The translations under genes were made by a program, and so were the position numbers. Positions 42,643 to 50,867 of a stretch of 64,000 nt of DNA are shown here, piece by piece. The notes beneath the pieces were generated by a model. The model was not told the origin of the DNA. It searched no databases and was given only the letters and a program-made list of their open reading frames with translations. The first letter of the stretch is position 1. Each line of letters starts with the position of its first letter. The stretch comes from Euryarchaeota archaeon SCGC AAA252-I15 (GTDB taxonomy: Archaea; Altiarchaeota; Altiarchaeia; IMC4; SCGC-AAA252-I15): the NCBI GenBank assembly GCA_000402775.1, contig AQSC01000060.1:34503-98502 (forward strand), in the 5' to 3' direction.

Positions 42643-43721
42643 GAATCGCAATCTTCCATAATTTCCTTGACAATATTGGAGGTGCCGAACGAGTTGGACT
42701 TACTCTTGCACGGGAACTTAACGCTGATGTATATTCCACAAATATTGATCAAGAAAAAATAGTGAAAATGGGTTTTTCCGACGTGAAAACGATTTCCATC
42801 GGAAAAGTCCCTGTTAATCCCCCATTCAGACAGCAGATAGCCACCCAAAAATTCAGAAGAGTTAATTTAAAGGGAAAATACGACTTTTTCATTATCGACG
42901 GGGATTGGGCGTGGTCTGCAGCGGTAAACAATAAGCCGAACTTGTGTTACGTGCACTCACCTACAAGAGAATTATGGGATTTATATGAATACACAAGAGA
43001 AAAAATCCCTTGGTATACAAGACATTTCTTTGATTTATGGACTTCTTTTAACAGAAGGTTGGTGATGAAATACAGTAATAACATAAAGATTATGGCGTGT
43101 AATTCAGAAAATACGAGAAATAGGATAAAGAAATATCTTGGTAGAGATGCTACCGTCATCCACCCCCCCATAGAAACTTCGAAATTCCATTATGTGAAAA
43201 ATGGGGATTTCTGGCTTAGTGTCAATCGCCTCATAAATCATAAGAGAGTCGATTTACAACTGAAGGCTTTTGAGAAGATGCCCGATGAAAGATTAGTGGT
43301 TGTGGGATGCTATGAGAGCTCAGATCACTGGAAGGAATACAAGAAATACATTGAGGATATCAAACCCTCCAATGTGGAATTAATTCATCAAGTCGAATTT
43401 GAGAAGCTCGTTGACCTTTATGCCAATTGTAAAGGATTCATTACGACAGCCCACGACGAGGATTTCGGTATGACACCTGTGGAGGCGATGGCATCGGGAA
43501 AACCGGTTATCGCGCCCAAAGAAGGGGGGTATGTCGAATCTATTGTCGATGGTGAGACAGGATTTCTTATCGAGGAAATTGATGAGGGGAAAATTATCCT
43601 GGCTGTAAGAGACTTAGGGGAAAATCCTGAAAGCTACAAGAGGGCTTGTCTAAATCAAGCTGAAAAATTCACCACAGAAATCTTCACCGGAAAAATCAGA
43701 AACCTTATTAATGAAAGATAA
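42639..43721 (+). CDS. GT4-type glycosyltransferase
   Basis: The 360-residue protein begins IAIFHNFLDNIGGAERV, the acceptor-side glycine-rich loop of WbaZ-like mannosyl/rhamnosyl transferases. It has CYVHSPTRELWDLY and the donor site FGMTPVEAMASGKPVIAPKEGG. The His-Ser-Pro-x-Arg motif is typical of group 1 transferases in O-antigen-type clusters. It overlaps the upstream transferase by four bases and is 13 bases before the GT2 gene. Confidence 0.9.
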   Translation: MRIAIFHNFLDNIGGAERVGLTLARELNADVYSTNIDQEKIVKMGFSDVKTISIGKVPVNPPFRQQIATQKFRRVNLKGKYDFFIIDGDWAWSAAVNNKPNLCYVHSPTRELWDLYEYTREKIPWYTRHFFDLWTSFNRRLVMKYSNNIKIMACNSENTRNRIKKYLGRDATVIHPPIETSKFHYVKNGDFWLSVNRLINHKRVDLQLKAFEKMPDERLVVVGCYESSDHWKEYKKYIEDIKPSNVELIHQVEFEKLVDLYANCKGFITTAHDEDFGMTPVEAMASGKPVIAPKEGGYVESIVDGETGFLIEEIDEGKIILAVRDLGENPESYKRACLNQAEKFTTEIFTGKIRNLINER

Positions 43722-43734
43722 ATGTTATTGAAAG

Positions 43735-44601
43735 ATGGCTGAAAAAACAAACGAAAACCCTCTTGTTTCAGTAGTAATCCCGGTTTACAATGGAGAGAAA
43801 ACATTAAAAGAGTGTTTAGACTCTGTAGTCAACCAGACTTACGAAAACTATGAGGTTATTGTAGTCGACAATAATTCCACCGACTCGACAAAAGAAATCA
43901 TCAGTCAATACGAGAAGGCCAAATATGTTTTTGAAGGAAAACCAGGAAGAGGAGCAGCCAGAAACGCAGGAATAGATAATTCTCACGGGGAGATTATCGC
44001 AATGATTGATTGTGATTGTGTCGCAGAGGAAAACTGGCTGGAAGAATTGATTATGCCGATAATTTATAAAAAAGAGGATGTGGTTCAGGGTTCGGAAATA
44101 AATTCAGACGATAATTTCTGGCAAAACAAAATCCAAAAAGCCAATGAAGGATTCATTGAACGGCATAGGATGGGGGATTATTTAACTTCATTAGACTCTA
44201 AAAATTTTGCGATCAAAACAGATCTCGCAAGAGATTTGATGTTCGATCCAGAAGCGATTGTCTTTGAAGACTTTGAATTCTATATTCGCCTTAGAAAAGT
44301 AGTAAAAATCCGATTCCTCCCTGAAGTCAAGGTTAAACACTACCATAAAAGCTCTCTATCAAGCACAATTAATATGAATTTTGACAGGGCTCAAGGAACC
44401 ATCAGAATATGGAAAAAATACCGGAAAGACCTTGGGGGTGAACCCATGACAGAAAGTATCTCATTGAAGAACCTAGTGATATTTCCGTTTTGGATGGCAC
44501 TACAATTTATTAAACAACCAATAGGAGATTGCGTCTACCTAATGGTGTCCGAGCTTTCCTGGCGTTTTGGTTTGTTGTGGGGTTTTGTTAAGTGGCGTTA
44601 A
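43735..44601 (+). CDS. GT2-family glycosyltransferase
   Basis: The 288-residue protein has the GT-A start VSVVIPVYNGEKTLKECLDS, the nucleotide-binding DNNSTDSTKE, KPGRGAARNAGI, and the metal-binding acidic motif IDCDC (about 84-88). The later ED-(F)-E-F motif is the likely catalytic base region. The C terminus ends with a hydrophobic segment that may tie it to the membrane. It overlaps the end of the convergent ABC ATPase gene by 14 bases. Confidence 0.88.
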   Translation: MAEKTNENPLVSVVIPVYNGEKTLKECLDSVVNQTYENYEVIVVDNNSTDSTKEIISQYEKAKYVFEGKPGRGAARNAGIDNSHGEIIAMIDCDCVAEENWLEELIMPIIYKKEDVVQGSEINSDDNFWQNKIQKANEGFIERHRMGDYLTSLDSKNFAIKTDLARDLMFDPEAIVFEDFEFYIRLRKVVKIRFLPEVKVKHYHKSSLSSTINMNFDRAQGTIRIWKKYRKDLGGEPMTESISLKNLVIFPFWMALQFIKQPIGDCVYLMVSELSWRFGLLWGFVKWR

Positions 44602-45331
44602 CGGGCTTTTGTTGTAAGTAATTTGGGATGACATCTTCTGTATTTCCGTGTCTTTTTATTTTACCTTCCTCCATCCAGATTGCTTTGTCACAGTATTTTT
44701 GTATCATCCATAGTTCGTGGGTTACGAGCAGGATTGTTGCTCCTTTTCCGACTAGTTTTTTAAGTGTTTCCGTGCTTTTTTTCTTGAAGTGTTCGTCTCC
44801 GACCTCGAATATTTCGTCGAGAAGAAGTATTTCGGGATTGCAGTGTATTGCCATTGAGAAGGCGAGGCGCTGGAGCATTCCGCTTGAAAACTGGTATAGT
44901 TTAGTGTTTGTGAATTCGTTGAGTTCCGCATAGTCAACGATTTCGTCGAATCTCTCTCTGATTGTTTTCCGGCTTAAACCGAACATGGAGCAGCACAGGT
45001 GTATGTTGTCTTTCATTGTGAGGCGGTCTTGAAGGCCTATGTTCAGGCCGATGAGTGAGATTATCTTTCCATTGGTTTTTATTGCGCCTCCGTCGGCTTG
45101 GTAGATTCCTGCTATGACTCGAAGGAGCGTGCTTTTGCCGGAGCCGTTTTCCCCGAGGATTCCGAGTATGGTACCTGAGTCTACGGTAAGCGTTACGTCC
45201 TTTAAAGCCCACAATTCTTTCTGAGGTTCCCTCCCCGAGAGAGTGCTCGCTACGCGTGCGAGCGCGGTCTGGTTTTTTGTAAAACCTATCCGAAACTTCT
45301 TGGAAACCTGATCTAAAATGATTTTTTTCAT
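44588..45331 (-). CDS. ABC transporter ATPase, polysaccharide export (Wzt/TagH-like)
   Basis: The 247-residue protein has Walker A GENGSGKST, the signature FSSGMLQRL and Walker B ILLLDEIFEVGD followed by the H-loop in VTHELW. The early NQTALARVASTLSG and GTILGILG fit the O-antigen/teichoic-acid subfamily. There is no C-terminal carbohydrate-binding extension such as Wzt of E. coli O9a has. It overlaps the permease gene by four bases and would power export of the glycan built by the adjacent transferases. Confidence 0.92.
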   Translation of the reverse strand: MKKIILDQVSKKFRIGFTKNQTALARVASTLSGREPQKELWALKDVTLTVDSGTILGILGENGSGKSTLLRVIAGIYQADGGAIKTNGKIISLIGLNIGLQDRLTMKDNIHLCCSMFGLSRKTIRERFDEIVDYAELNEFTNTKLYQFSSGMLQRLAFSMAIHCNPEILLLDEIFEVGDEHFKKKSTETLKKLVGKGATILLVTHELWMIQKYCDKAIWMEEGKIKRHGNTEDVIPNYLQQKPVNAT

Positions 45332-46116
45332 ATGAGTTCGGGAAGCCTCTTATCCAGTTTTTTAAACAAGATTGTTCCGATGAGAAGTGTGATGAGCGTG
45401 TAGCCGACTCCTCCCGCGATAAGCCATGTTTCCGGCGTTTGCCCATAGACTACGACGTCGCGGGCTACTGTGAGAAAGTAGAATAGCGGATTGAGAAGCC
45501 CGACTGTATACAGCCTTGTCCCAGGCTCTGTAGAGTAGAAGATTGGAGTGGCAAACCATAATATCCGCGACAGGAATGCCCAGATGTTTTCAATGTCGAC
45601 GAAGTATACGTAGAGGGAGGAGAGGATTATGGATGCGCTGAAGATGAATACTGTGAAGGGGATGAGGATTAGGGGGTAGAGGAGGAGGCCTTTGAGCCCG
45701 ACTCCGTAGTATACCAGAAATGCCGCTATCACAATCATCTCAAACAGGTGTGAGAGCAGCGTCTTCAAGACGACGGAACTGTTCAGTACTTTGTGGGGGA
45801 ATTTGATGGATTTTATTATGTGACGGTGTTCCCGGATCATGCGCGTTGATTCGAGCGTCACCTTCTGGAAGAAGTTGAACATGACGATTCCGAGTAGTAG
45901 GTACATCGGGTAGTGGATTATTTCCTCGCCCATGCGCCCTGAAAAGATTATGAGGAGGACGAGAAACATGAGCAGGGGGTCGAGCAGGTACCAGATTATT
46001 CCGAGGTAGCTTCCCTCGTTTCTAAGCTTGAATTCGGCTTTAGCAAGCGATAGGCTTAATCCCGCGAAATTTTTTATCTTGGCTGAAAAATCCGTCATGA
46101 TAGTAACTAAATTCAT
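45328..46116 (-). CDS. ABC-2 type permease, polysaccharide export (Wzm/TagG-like)
   Basis: The 262-residue protein has six membrane helices and the ABC-2 pattern: an N-terminal amphipathic region (LAKAEFKLRNEGSYLGIIWY), then LLDPLLMFLVLL, and a late FLSRILWFATPIFYS. This matches Wzm/TagG/RfbD permeases. The ATG at 46098 (M-T-D-F) is an alternative start. It is the first gene of the exporter pair, divergent from the small gene at 46151. Confidence 0.9.
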   Translation of the reverse strand: MNLVTIMTDFSAKIKNFAGLSLSLAKAEFKLRNEGSYLGIIWYLLDPLLMFLVLLIIFSGRMGEEIIHYPMYLLLGIVMFNFFQKVTLESTRMIREHRHIIKSIKFPHKVLNSSVVLKTLLSHLFEMIVIAAFLVYYGVGLKGLLLYPLILIPFTVFIFSASIILSSLYVYFVDIENIWAFLSRILWFATPIFYSTEPGTRLYTVGLLNPLFYFLTVARDVVVYGQTPETWLIAGGVGYTLITLLIGTILFKKLDKRLPELI

Positions 46117-46150
46117 GGCATTTTTCTTTAAATAAGGCGAAAATTAAACA

Positions 46151-46666
46151 ATGGTGTTAAGGCGTAAGGAGGCTTCTGGGAGGGGGGGAGAGGACAATGT
46201 TGCTGAATTCCTGCAGGGTCTTGCTGCGGGAGGGCAGGACAAGCATGGTCCACCGCCTATTCCAGGAAAAGCTGGTGTTGACGTTCAGCCGATACGGTTT
46301 CTCCCAGACGAGTGCAGGCTGGTGAACGCCTTCACCCTGGCTATGGATTCTGTGAGATCGGGTTCATCCGACCTTGAGGAAAATGCGATATTAACACTTG
46401 AAAACGTTCACAAGCTCGTGCCGGTCGTGACAAGCAATGCAGCCAAGTATTTCAAGGGGAAGAGGGCAAGATTCGACGAAACCCCTCCGGATAGTGCGGA
46501 AGCGAAGGATACGCTCTTTTTCAAGGCCGCAAAACTCCTCGCAATAGGAGTCTCGGAAAATCCGGAACTGCTTTCAAGATACTTTGACAGGCAGAATCCA
46601 GCCGCAGCCATGACTACACTTAGATCAGTTAGGGCCGAAAAAGCCTTTAAAAGAATTCTTTCCTAG
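46151..46666 (+). CDS. Small helical protein of unknown function
   Basis: The 171-residue protein has a low-complexity start (Gly/Arg-rich) and then a helical body (residues 50-171) with ENAILTLENVHKLV and KAAKLLAIGV. There is no signal or membrane segment. It is convergent with the ybjQ-like gene with a four-base overlap. A TTTAAATAA box lies about 20 bases upstream. Not recognised. Confidence 0.55.
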   Translation: MVLRRKEASGRGGEDNVAEFLQGLAAGGQDKHGPPPIPGKAGVDVQPIRFLPDECRLVNAFTLAMDSVRSGSSDLEENAILTLENVHKLVPVVTSNAAKYFKGKRARFDETPPDSAEAKDTLFFKAAKLLAIGVSENPELLSRYFDRQNPAAAMTTLRSVRAEKAFKRILS

Positions 46667-46980
46667 TTTCTCTTTAGTTTCACTGCGGTCCCGTATGCGA
46701 GCAGTTCTGCGGCGCCGGCCATGGTTTGGCTTGTCGTGAAGCGGACGTTTAATACTGCGTCGGCCTTGAGCTTGCCTGCTTCATTTATCATACGGTTCAT
46801 GGCCTCTGCCCGCGCGTTTGAGAGCATGTCCGTGTATTCCTCAAGCTCACCGCCCACAATGTTTTTCAGGGCTGCGAGGATGTCTTTCCCGATGTTTTTA
46901 GCCCGAACAGTATTCCCGAAGACGACTTCAATAATCTCGTACTCGAATCCGGGGACTTTTTCCGTTGACGATACAATCAT
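46663..46980 (-). CDS. YbjQ/UPF0145 family protein
   Basis: The 105-residue protein matches YbjQ: VSSTEKVPGFEYEIIEVVFG, then VRAKNIGKDI, a helix with LSNARAEAMNRM, and ADAVLNVRFTTS. The fold is a pentameric beta/alpha protein of unknown role, sometimes annotated as heavy-metal binding without firm proof. Its ATG overlaps the stop of a 59-codon membrane-protein gene (ATGA). Confidence 0.85.
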   Translation of the reverse strand: MIVSSTEKVPGFEYEIIEVVFGNTVRAKNIGKDILAALKNIVGGELEEYTDMLSNARAEAMNRMINEAGKLKADAVLNVRFTTSQTMAGAAELLAYGTAVKLKRN

Positions 46981-47156
46981 GTTTTCACCTCAATTTCTTC
47001 AATAACGTCCTCCCTGCCCACATTAATGACTAATGCTACCCCAATCAGTAGTAATGGTATTCCGTAAACAAGGCGGATTAGGTTGTGTTGGATGTAGATA
47101 AGAAAGACTATTCCTAAGGCAATCGAAACGATACCGGAAATAACCTGAATTCTCAT
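46977..47156 (-). CDS. Small two-helix membrane protein, 59 residues
   Basis: On the minus strand an ATG at 47156 opens 59 codons that start MRIQVISGIVSIALGIVFLI and continue into a second hydrophobic stretch (VYGIPLLLIGVALVI), ending with an acidic tail EDVIEEIEVKT. The gene lies two bases after the beta-CASP nuclease stop and overlaps the YbjQ start by four bases, so it sits exactly between two real genes of the same operon. Function unknown; perhaps it anchors the YbjQ-like protein. Confidence 0.65.
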   Translation of the reverse strand: MRIQVISGIVSIALGIVFLIYIQHNLIRLVYGIPLLLIGVALVINVGREDVIEEIEVKT

Positions 47157-47158
47157 TT

Positions 47159-48421
47159 TTAGATATCTAAATCGATTTTCTCCCCGTTTTTGGGAGTGTA
47201 AACCTCATATCTTTCGGAAAGCTTTTCCGCCAGAGCCTGCCTGCTCTCGTCCTGGCCGTGCACGAGAACAATCTTTTTGGGAGACACTTCACCAGCCATT
47301 TCAACCAAGTCGTTTTGATCCGAGTGCGCTGAGAAGTCGAAAAAATGGACTTGCGCTTTCACGGGAATCCTCTTGTCTATCAACTCGTCAATCACGTACC
47401 CTTCCTCCAATAGCCTTCTGCCGTTGGTCCCCTCAACTTGGTATCCGACAAGCAACACCGAGTTTTTAGGGTTCTTACCGGCTCTTGAAAGATAATCCAA
47501 TACGGGGCCTCCAGTCAACATTCCCGCAGTAGTTACTATGACGCACGGCTCTTTCACAGCCTCCCTTCTCGTGCGGCTGTTGTAAACCCATTTAGCATTG
47601 TTGGCGGCCTTTTGAAGGAGATCCGGATCCCTCAGGTATTCAGGATAATTTAGAAAAATCTTGATAACCGACTTTGACATGCCGTCGAGATAGACTGGGT
47701 AAGGCAGTGAGTCGAGCATCATGAGAATCTCTTGGCTGCGCCCCACTGCGAAAGAGGGGATTATTGCGACTCCGCCTCGGTCACACGTGTCTTCAATAGT
47801 ATTTATAAACTCCGAAACTGTCTCATCCCGGTCTGGGTGAAGCCTGTCCCCGTAAGTCGACTCCGAAATCAATACGTCAGCCTTAGGGTAATCCGCCCTG
47901 GAGAGGAGGAAAGTATCCTCAGACTTCGTATCCCCTGAATAAAAAATCTTTTTGTCATCCACTTCGGCCAAAACCCCCGAGCTTCCCGGAATGTGGCCGG
48001 CGTCAAATAAGGTCACCTTGAATTCCTCGCCAAGCTTCCTCTCCTTCCCATACTTTAAGGAAATCTCACATTCCTCAAGACGGTCAACGTCCCCGTCGGA
48101 ATAATATTGGTGTAGTTTTTTAAGCTCGTTCACTTTCACGGAATCATGGAGTAGGAGTCTTGCCACGTCGAAGGTGACATCAAGACCGTATACTGCGAAG
48201 TATTTCCGTTTCCGAAGGTAGGGTAGTCCCCCGCTGTGGTCTAGGTGGGCGTGGGATAATATGATTGAATCAACTTTTTCGGGGACTTCAGGGAAAGTTA
48301 AGGGTTCAGTCATCTGCAGTCCATAGTCGAACAAGAGAGCCTCACTTTCAGCAGAAAGTAAGTACCCGCTCTTCCCCACTTCATTCGCACCGCCGAGGAG
48401 AGTAAGTGTTGGAGATGGCAT
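47159..48421 (-). CDS. Beta-CASP metallo-beta-lactamase RNA nuclease (CPSF-like)
   Basis: From the ATG at 48421 the protein has 420 residues. The metal motif SHAHLDHSGG is at about 56-65, with YSGDTK, SESTYGDR, and the beta-CASP features VGRSQEILM, TTAGMLTGGPVLDYL, FSAHSDQ and LVHGQ. This layout matches the archaeal CPSF2-like group without KH domains, which processes or degrades RNA. A longer frame to 48493 overlaps the divergent antiporter start and adds a segment with no family match. It heads an operon with a small membrane protein and YbjQ. Confidence 0.9.
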   Translation of the reverse strand: MPSPTLTLLGGANEVGKSGYLLSAESEALLFDYGLQMTEPLTFPEVPEKVDSIILSHAHLDHSGGLPYLRKRKYFAVYGLDVTFDVARLLLHDSVKVNELKKLHQYYSDGDVDRLEECEISLKYGKERKLGEEFKVTLFDAGHIPGSSGVLAEVDDKKIFYSGDTKSEDTFLLSRADYPKADVLISESTYGDRLHPDRDETVSEFINTIEDTCDRGGVAIIPSFAVGRSQEILMMLDSLPYPVYLDGMSKSVIKIFLNYPEYLRDPDLLQKAANNAKWVYNSRTRREAVKEPCVIVTTAGMLTGGPVLDYLSRAGKNPKNSVLLVGYQVEGTNGRRLLEEGYVIDELIDKRIPVKAQVHFFDFSAHSDQNDLVEMAGEVSPKKIVLVHGQDESRQALAEKLSERYEVYTPKNGEKIDLDI

Positions 48422-48487
48422 AGACTTAGTTATCTGATTCGGTGCATAAAAACAGGTATTTTTGTGCTCGAACTTCCATAACAATGT

Positions 48488-49600
48488 ATGCATAACACCC
48501 TTTGGATTGTAGCGCTAGCAGTACTCGGGGCGGGAATATTAGCCATTGAATTAGGCATTTCACCCGCTATAACAGAGATTCTCGCAGGAGTGGTAGTCGG
48601 ATCAGTGCTGGATTTTCAACCAGGCCAATACCTTGAATCCTTAGCCTCCCTTGGGATCCTAACGCTCATGTACGTTGCAGGCCTTGAAATCGACTTAGAC
48701 CTTATGCGAAACCGATTTCGTGAAAGCGTCACAATAGGGTTTTCCTCATTCGCACTCCCATTCACCTCAGTGACTATAATCGCCCGATACGCACTTCATT
48801 TTACAAGTATGCAAAGCTTATTGATCGGAATAGCCCTCTCAACAACCTCAATAGCGATAGTATTCCCCTACCTTCGAATGCAAGGGCCCCTATCTGAAAC
48901 AAGCAAGGGGATACTCGCAGCAGCCATGGTAGCAGACTTAACCAGCATGCTCATGCTATCTATCTTATTCACTGAAATATCAAAGAATGCAGTTATCTTA
49001 GTAGGACTGATCATCGTACTCACACTACTTATCCCAAAGATGGGTAAAAGGATTTTCTCCCACTTCCACGGCAACGCCGTCGAATTCGAATTCAGGATAA
49101 TTCTTTTCATCATAATCGGGCTTGCAATCGCTTCAGAGGAGGCTGGTGTTGAGGCGGCGCTTGTCGCGTTCCTGCTGGGTATGATAACCTCAGGAGTCGT
49201 TGTCGGCCACAGCGACCTTCAGGAGAAGTTTCAGGCAATGGTATTCGGATTCCTCGCCCCCATCTTCTTTTTCTGGGTGGGACTTACAGTGTCATTTTCG
49301 GAGATAGCAAGCAATATCGGCATGATATCCATCCTTTTTGTATTATGCTATTCGACAAAGTTTATTGGCACATACTTTCCAAGCAGAAATTTTTACCCCA
49401 AAATTGCACTTGAAATAGGGTTCCTGTTCAACAACCGCTTATCCTTAGGACTAGTCGCAGCTTTATACGGGCGGGAGTCTGGACTTCTAAGCGATAAAGT
49501 TTACGCGTCACTAGTCGGATGCATTCTTATGACCACCTTCATCTCAACAGCACTGTTAAAACGGAAAAAACACGGACGATGGAAAAAGAAGAAGAAATGA
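48488..49600 (+). CDS. CPA2-family cation/proton antiporter (KefB/NapA-like)
   Basis: The 370-residue protein has about twelve membrane helices. It shows the CPA2 pattern: ILAGVVVG near 33, a discontinuous helix with LMYVAGLEIDLD, GIALSTTSIAIVFP, and the ion-binding aspartate in AAMVADLTSML. No RCK/TrkA-N domain is fused. The C terminus is strongly basic (KRKKHGRWKKKKK). It would exchange Na+ or K+ for protons. Its last 22 bases overlap the asparagine-synthase-like gene. Confidence 0.88.
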   Translation: MHNTLWIVALAVLGAGILAIELGISPAITEILAGVVVGSVLDFQPGQYLESLASLGILTLMYVAGLEIDLDLMRNRFRESVTIGFSSFALPFTSVTIIARYALHFTSMQSLLIGIALSTTSIAIVFPYLRMQGPLSETSKGILAAAMVADLTSMLMLSILFTEISKNAVILVGLIIVLTLLIPKMGKRIFSHFHGNAVEFEFRIILFIIIGLAIASEEAGVEAALVAFLLGMITSGVVVGHSDLQEKFQAMVFGFLAPIFFFWVGLTVSFSEIASNIGMISILFVLCYSTKFIGTYFPSRNFYPKIALEIGFLFNNRLSLGLVAALYGRESGLLSDKVYASLVGCILMTTFISTALLKRKKHGRWKKKKK

Positions 49601-50469
49601 TTAGACTCCTTGAGGATTCCATCTCAAAGAGCATTGTAGGTGAGAAAGCTGTCGGCCTGATTTTTTCGGCTGGAGTCGACTCGACGCTAATTGGAGTATT
49701 AGCCTGCAAATTCACTTCCGTTTCAGCTTACAACGTGGGGATTTACGGGTCAGTAGACAGTGAGTATGCAAAAAAAGTTGAAAAAGATTTGGGTTTCAAG
49801 GTGAATTTTGTGGAAGTTGATGAAGAGGAAATCGAGAAAACACTGTCCACAGTACTTAAGGCTATTGGGGAACCTAACCCGCTTAAAGTCGCAGTGGGGC
49901 TTCCGTTTTATTTCGCATCCAAAGCTGCCAGTAAAGACGGATTCTCAGTCATGCTTTGCGGGCAGGGACCAGACGAATTGTTTGGAGGTTATGCTAGATA
50001 CCTCACAGACTTTGAAAACAAAGGTTTTGATGGTGTCGCACAATCCATGCGAAATGATGTAACCAATCTCTATGAATCCCAACTACAATACGATGAGAAA
50101 GTCTGCAAACTAAATAACATGACGCTTAAGTTCCCATTCCTAAACAAGGATTTAGTCGAATACGTAAGCAAAATCCCAATCGAGGAAAAAATCAGGGTTG
50201 TTGCGGGCAAAGCCGACTATGATTGCGTGGATGACGTGGGAGAATTGGAAGTGATACGTAAATTCATCCTCCGTGAAGCCGCAAAAAGTGTAGGAGTCCC
50301 AGACCCTATTTTAAACAGGCCGAAAAAAGCCGCTCAATACGGAAGCGGGACGTCAAAGGTGATTGAAAAGCTCGCACGAAAAAGAGGGTATAAAAAAATG
50401 GCTCTTGACGAAGGTCGCACCGACTACGTTCGATACTACATCGAATCAACATGGAATGAAATCAAATAA
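49579..50469 (+). CDS. Stand-alone asparagine synthase ATP-pyrophosphatase domain
   Basis: The 296-residue protein has the PP-loop SAGVDST (about 30-36), GQGPDELFGGYARY, and LKFPFLNKDLVEY, then RPKKAAQYGSG, all typical of the C-terminal domain of asparagine synthetase B. The N-terminal glutaminase domain is missing; AsnB is normally over 450 residues. It might use free ammonia or act on another acid. The ATG at 49579 overlaps the antiporter gene; an ATG at 49597 is an alternative. Its end overlaps the next gene by 14 bases. Confidence 0.8.
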   Translation: MEKEEEMIRLLEDSISKSIVGEKAVGLIFSAGVDSTLIGVLACKFTSVSAYNVGIYGSVDSEYAKKVEKDLGFKVNFVEVDEEEIEKTLSTVLKAIGEPNPLKVAVGLPFYFASKAASKDGFSVMLCGQGPDELFGGYARYLTDFENKGFDGVAQSMRNDVTNLYESQLQYDEKVCKLNNMTLKFPFLNKDLVEYVSKIPIEEKIRVVAGKADYDCVDDVGELEVIRKFILREAAKSVGVPDPILNRPKKAAQYGSGTSKVIEKLARKRGYKKMALDEGRTDYVRYYIESTWNEIK

Positions 50470-50863
50470 AAAAACCCTTCAAACCGTAAGCTTAGGGGGT
50501 AAAAAAAGGTTGAAACTCCCCTCAATTATCAAGAAAAAACAAGCTGGAAAAAAAATCAGGGCCACAAAACAACAAGCTCAAAAATACGCAACCGAGTCCG
50601 AGCAAGCAGGTTTAAAGGCGCGTGAAAGGTTTAAAAAGTCTACTGCGGTTTTTCTGCTCGGTTTTGTGCCCTTGGGTATTGTTGGCTTACTCACGGCTGT
50701 TAAGGTTTCTGGGGGAGACAGTAAAAACACTTTATTGTTCATTGCAGTTTCTGTTGTAGTGTGTATTATATTCGGATTATATTTATCCAAAAGACTTGAA
50801 AAAAGCTTCACTGACTTGGAAAATACTATTGAACACAGAGGCCTTACGAGAAAGAGTAGGTAA
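50456..50863 (+). CDS. Small membrane protein with a basic N terminus, function unknown
   Basis: From the ATG at 50456 the protein has 135 residues: a lysine/glutamine-rich first 75 residues, then two membrane helices (about 66-84 and 91-112) joined by a short GGDSK loop, and a charged C-terminal helix. An upstream in-frame start at 50363 lies within the previous gene. It ends four bases before the convergent VWA gene stop. Not recognised. Confidence 0.6.
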   Translation: MKSNKKTLQTVSLGGKKRLKLPSIIKKKQAGKKIRATKQQAQKYATESEQAGLKARERFKKSTAVFLLGFVPLGIVGLLTAVKVSGGDSKNTLLFIAVSVVVCIIFGLYLSKRLEKSFTDLENTIEHRGLTRKSR

Positions 50864-50867
50864 GGAG

